Source: Schizochytrium sp. CCTCC M209059
Lineage: Eukaryota > Sar > Bigyra > Thraustochytrida > Thraustochytriidae
Assembly: GCA_000818945.1 (NCBI GenBank)
Contig: KN805400.1
Coordinates: 194,385 to 258,384 of the forward strand
DNA: 64,000 bases
Reading direction: 5' to 3'
Position numbers and translations under genes: made by a program. This document shows, one piece after another, positions 63,604 through 64,000 of this stretch (its first letter is position 1; each line of letters opens with the position of its first letter). The notes beneath the pieces are model-generated. The model ran no database searches. It was not told the origin of the DNA and saw only the letters and a program-made list of their open reading frames with translations.

Positions 63604-64000
63604 TTTTCCTGGTTGTTGAGTTTAGCGCGAAAGCTTCCTTCTTCCTGCCTGCACGTGGATCCGATATTGCGCCACAGCGTTAGTTCGTTCGTTCGTTCCG
63701 TCCGCGTACCTACCGTCTGGTCGCAGCGGTATAGCCTCACTCCCCTCCTCCTCCTCCGCCTCCTCCTCCTCCCCTCGCCTGCCGGCCTCTCCCGGCCAGC
63801 CCCTCTCCGCGCGCATTCGCGGCCACCAGTCGCTGTGCAGCTGCTGCTGCTGCTGCTGCTGCTGGTTGGACCCCGCGTCATTGCCCGCCCCCTAGCGTTT
63901 CCCCTAAGCGGGCCCTAGCCCCTCGCCGGCTGCGCCGCGTCGATCCTCGTGCCTGCCTGCCTGCCTGCACCGCGCCGCCCGCGCCCGCGCGGCGCCGCCC
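63604..64000. promoter_or_regulatory. Upstream region of the phosphate carrier
   Basis: GC-rich, with TTCG (63683-63699), CTG (63841-63864) and CTGC (63951-63968) repeats. A GTAGGT donor-like site at 63713 and a CCAG acceptor-like site ending at 63609 could frame a ~105 bp intron in the 5' UTR, just before the ATG at 63603. That is a guess. No gene is seen at the window edge. Confidence 0.4.

Noticed and set aside
1..64000. CRISPR arrays, insertion sequences, operons, prophage
   Set aside because: The window is eukaryotic: a spliced gene, mitochondrial carrier, IFT and tubulin-modifying genes. No CRISPR-type repeat-spacer pattern, transposase or terminal inverted repeats were seen.

Overview
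This is nuclear DNA from a unicellular eukaryote that makes cilia or flagella. Genes are dense (about 28 supported protein genes in 64 kb), sit on both strands and are nearly intron-free: only one coding intron can be defined, in a phosphate-carrier gene. Cilium proteins (IFT52, CFAP161, a tubulin-ligase-family enzyme, a kinesin relative, a PPP1R36-like protein), mitochondrial proteins, GC-rich codons and pyrimidine-rich intergenic DNA fit a heterotrophic stramenopile such as a thraustochytrid. That placement is inferred from style and gene content, not proven. There is one assembly gap (N, 14818-15199).

Layout. 1-0.9 kb: a ~570 bp (GAAT)n tract. 0.9-11 kb: hotdog thioesterase, an FHA/coiled-coil protein with an SQ/TQ cluster, Churchill-type zinc protein, DUF1769-like protein, PPP1R36-like protein, RRP7. 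11-19 kb: a large glutamine-rich membrane protein, the gap, a TTL-family enzyme, aspartyl aminopeptidase. 19-24 kb: a gene-poor stretch with a secreted vWA-like protein and a small Cys-rich membrane protein. 24-31 kb: a TPR/UBE3D-type E3 candidate, a GIDE-like membrane protein, an ankyrin protein, a TauD-type dioxygenase. 31-46 kb: IFT52, a large coiled-coil protein, an RPxSA-motif basic protein, AP endonuclease, DUF3228 protein, a degenerate kinesin. 46-64 kb: glutathionyl-hydroquinone reductase, a 1902-residue protein with 13 Pex14-N-like repeats, a coiled-coil protein ending in a dynein-stalk-base-like module, CFAP161, a 2OG-dioxygenase/Ctr copper-transporter fusion and the mitochondrial phosphate carrier.

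The most unusual items are the 13-fold Pex14-N-like array (48.25-53.96 kb), the dioxygenase-Ctr fusion (59.7-61.6 kb), the TPR/SKICH-like/UBE3D fusion (24.4-26.8 kb), the kinesin that has lost its P-loop (42.3-45.3 kb) and the dynein-stalk-like module outside a dynein (54.2-54.7 kb). Two wider patterns also stand out: several genes encode a presequence-like extension ahead of a second in-frame Met, and many start codons have a 4-6 bp tandem repeat just upstream. All starts given are ATG codons chosen by domain content; no transcript data were available.
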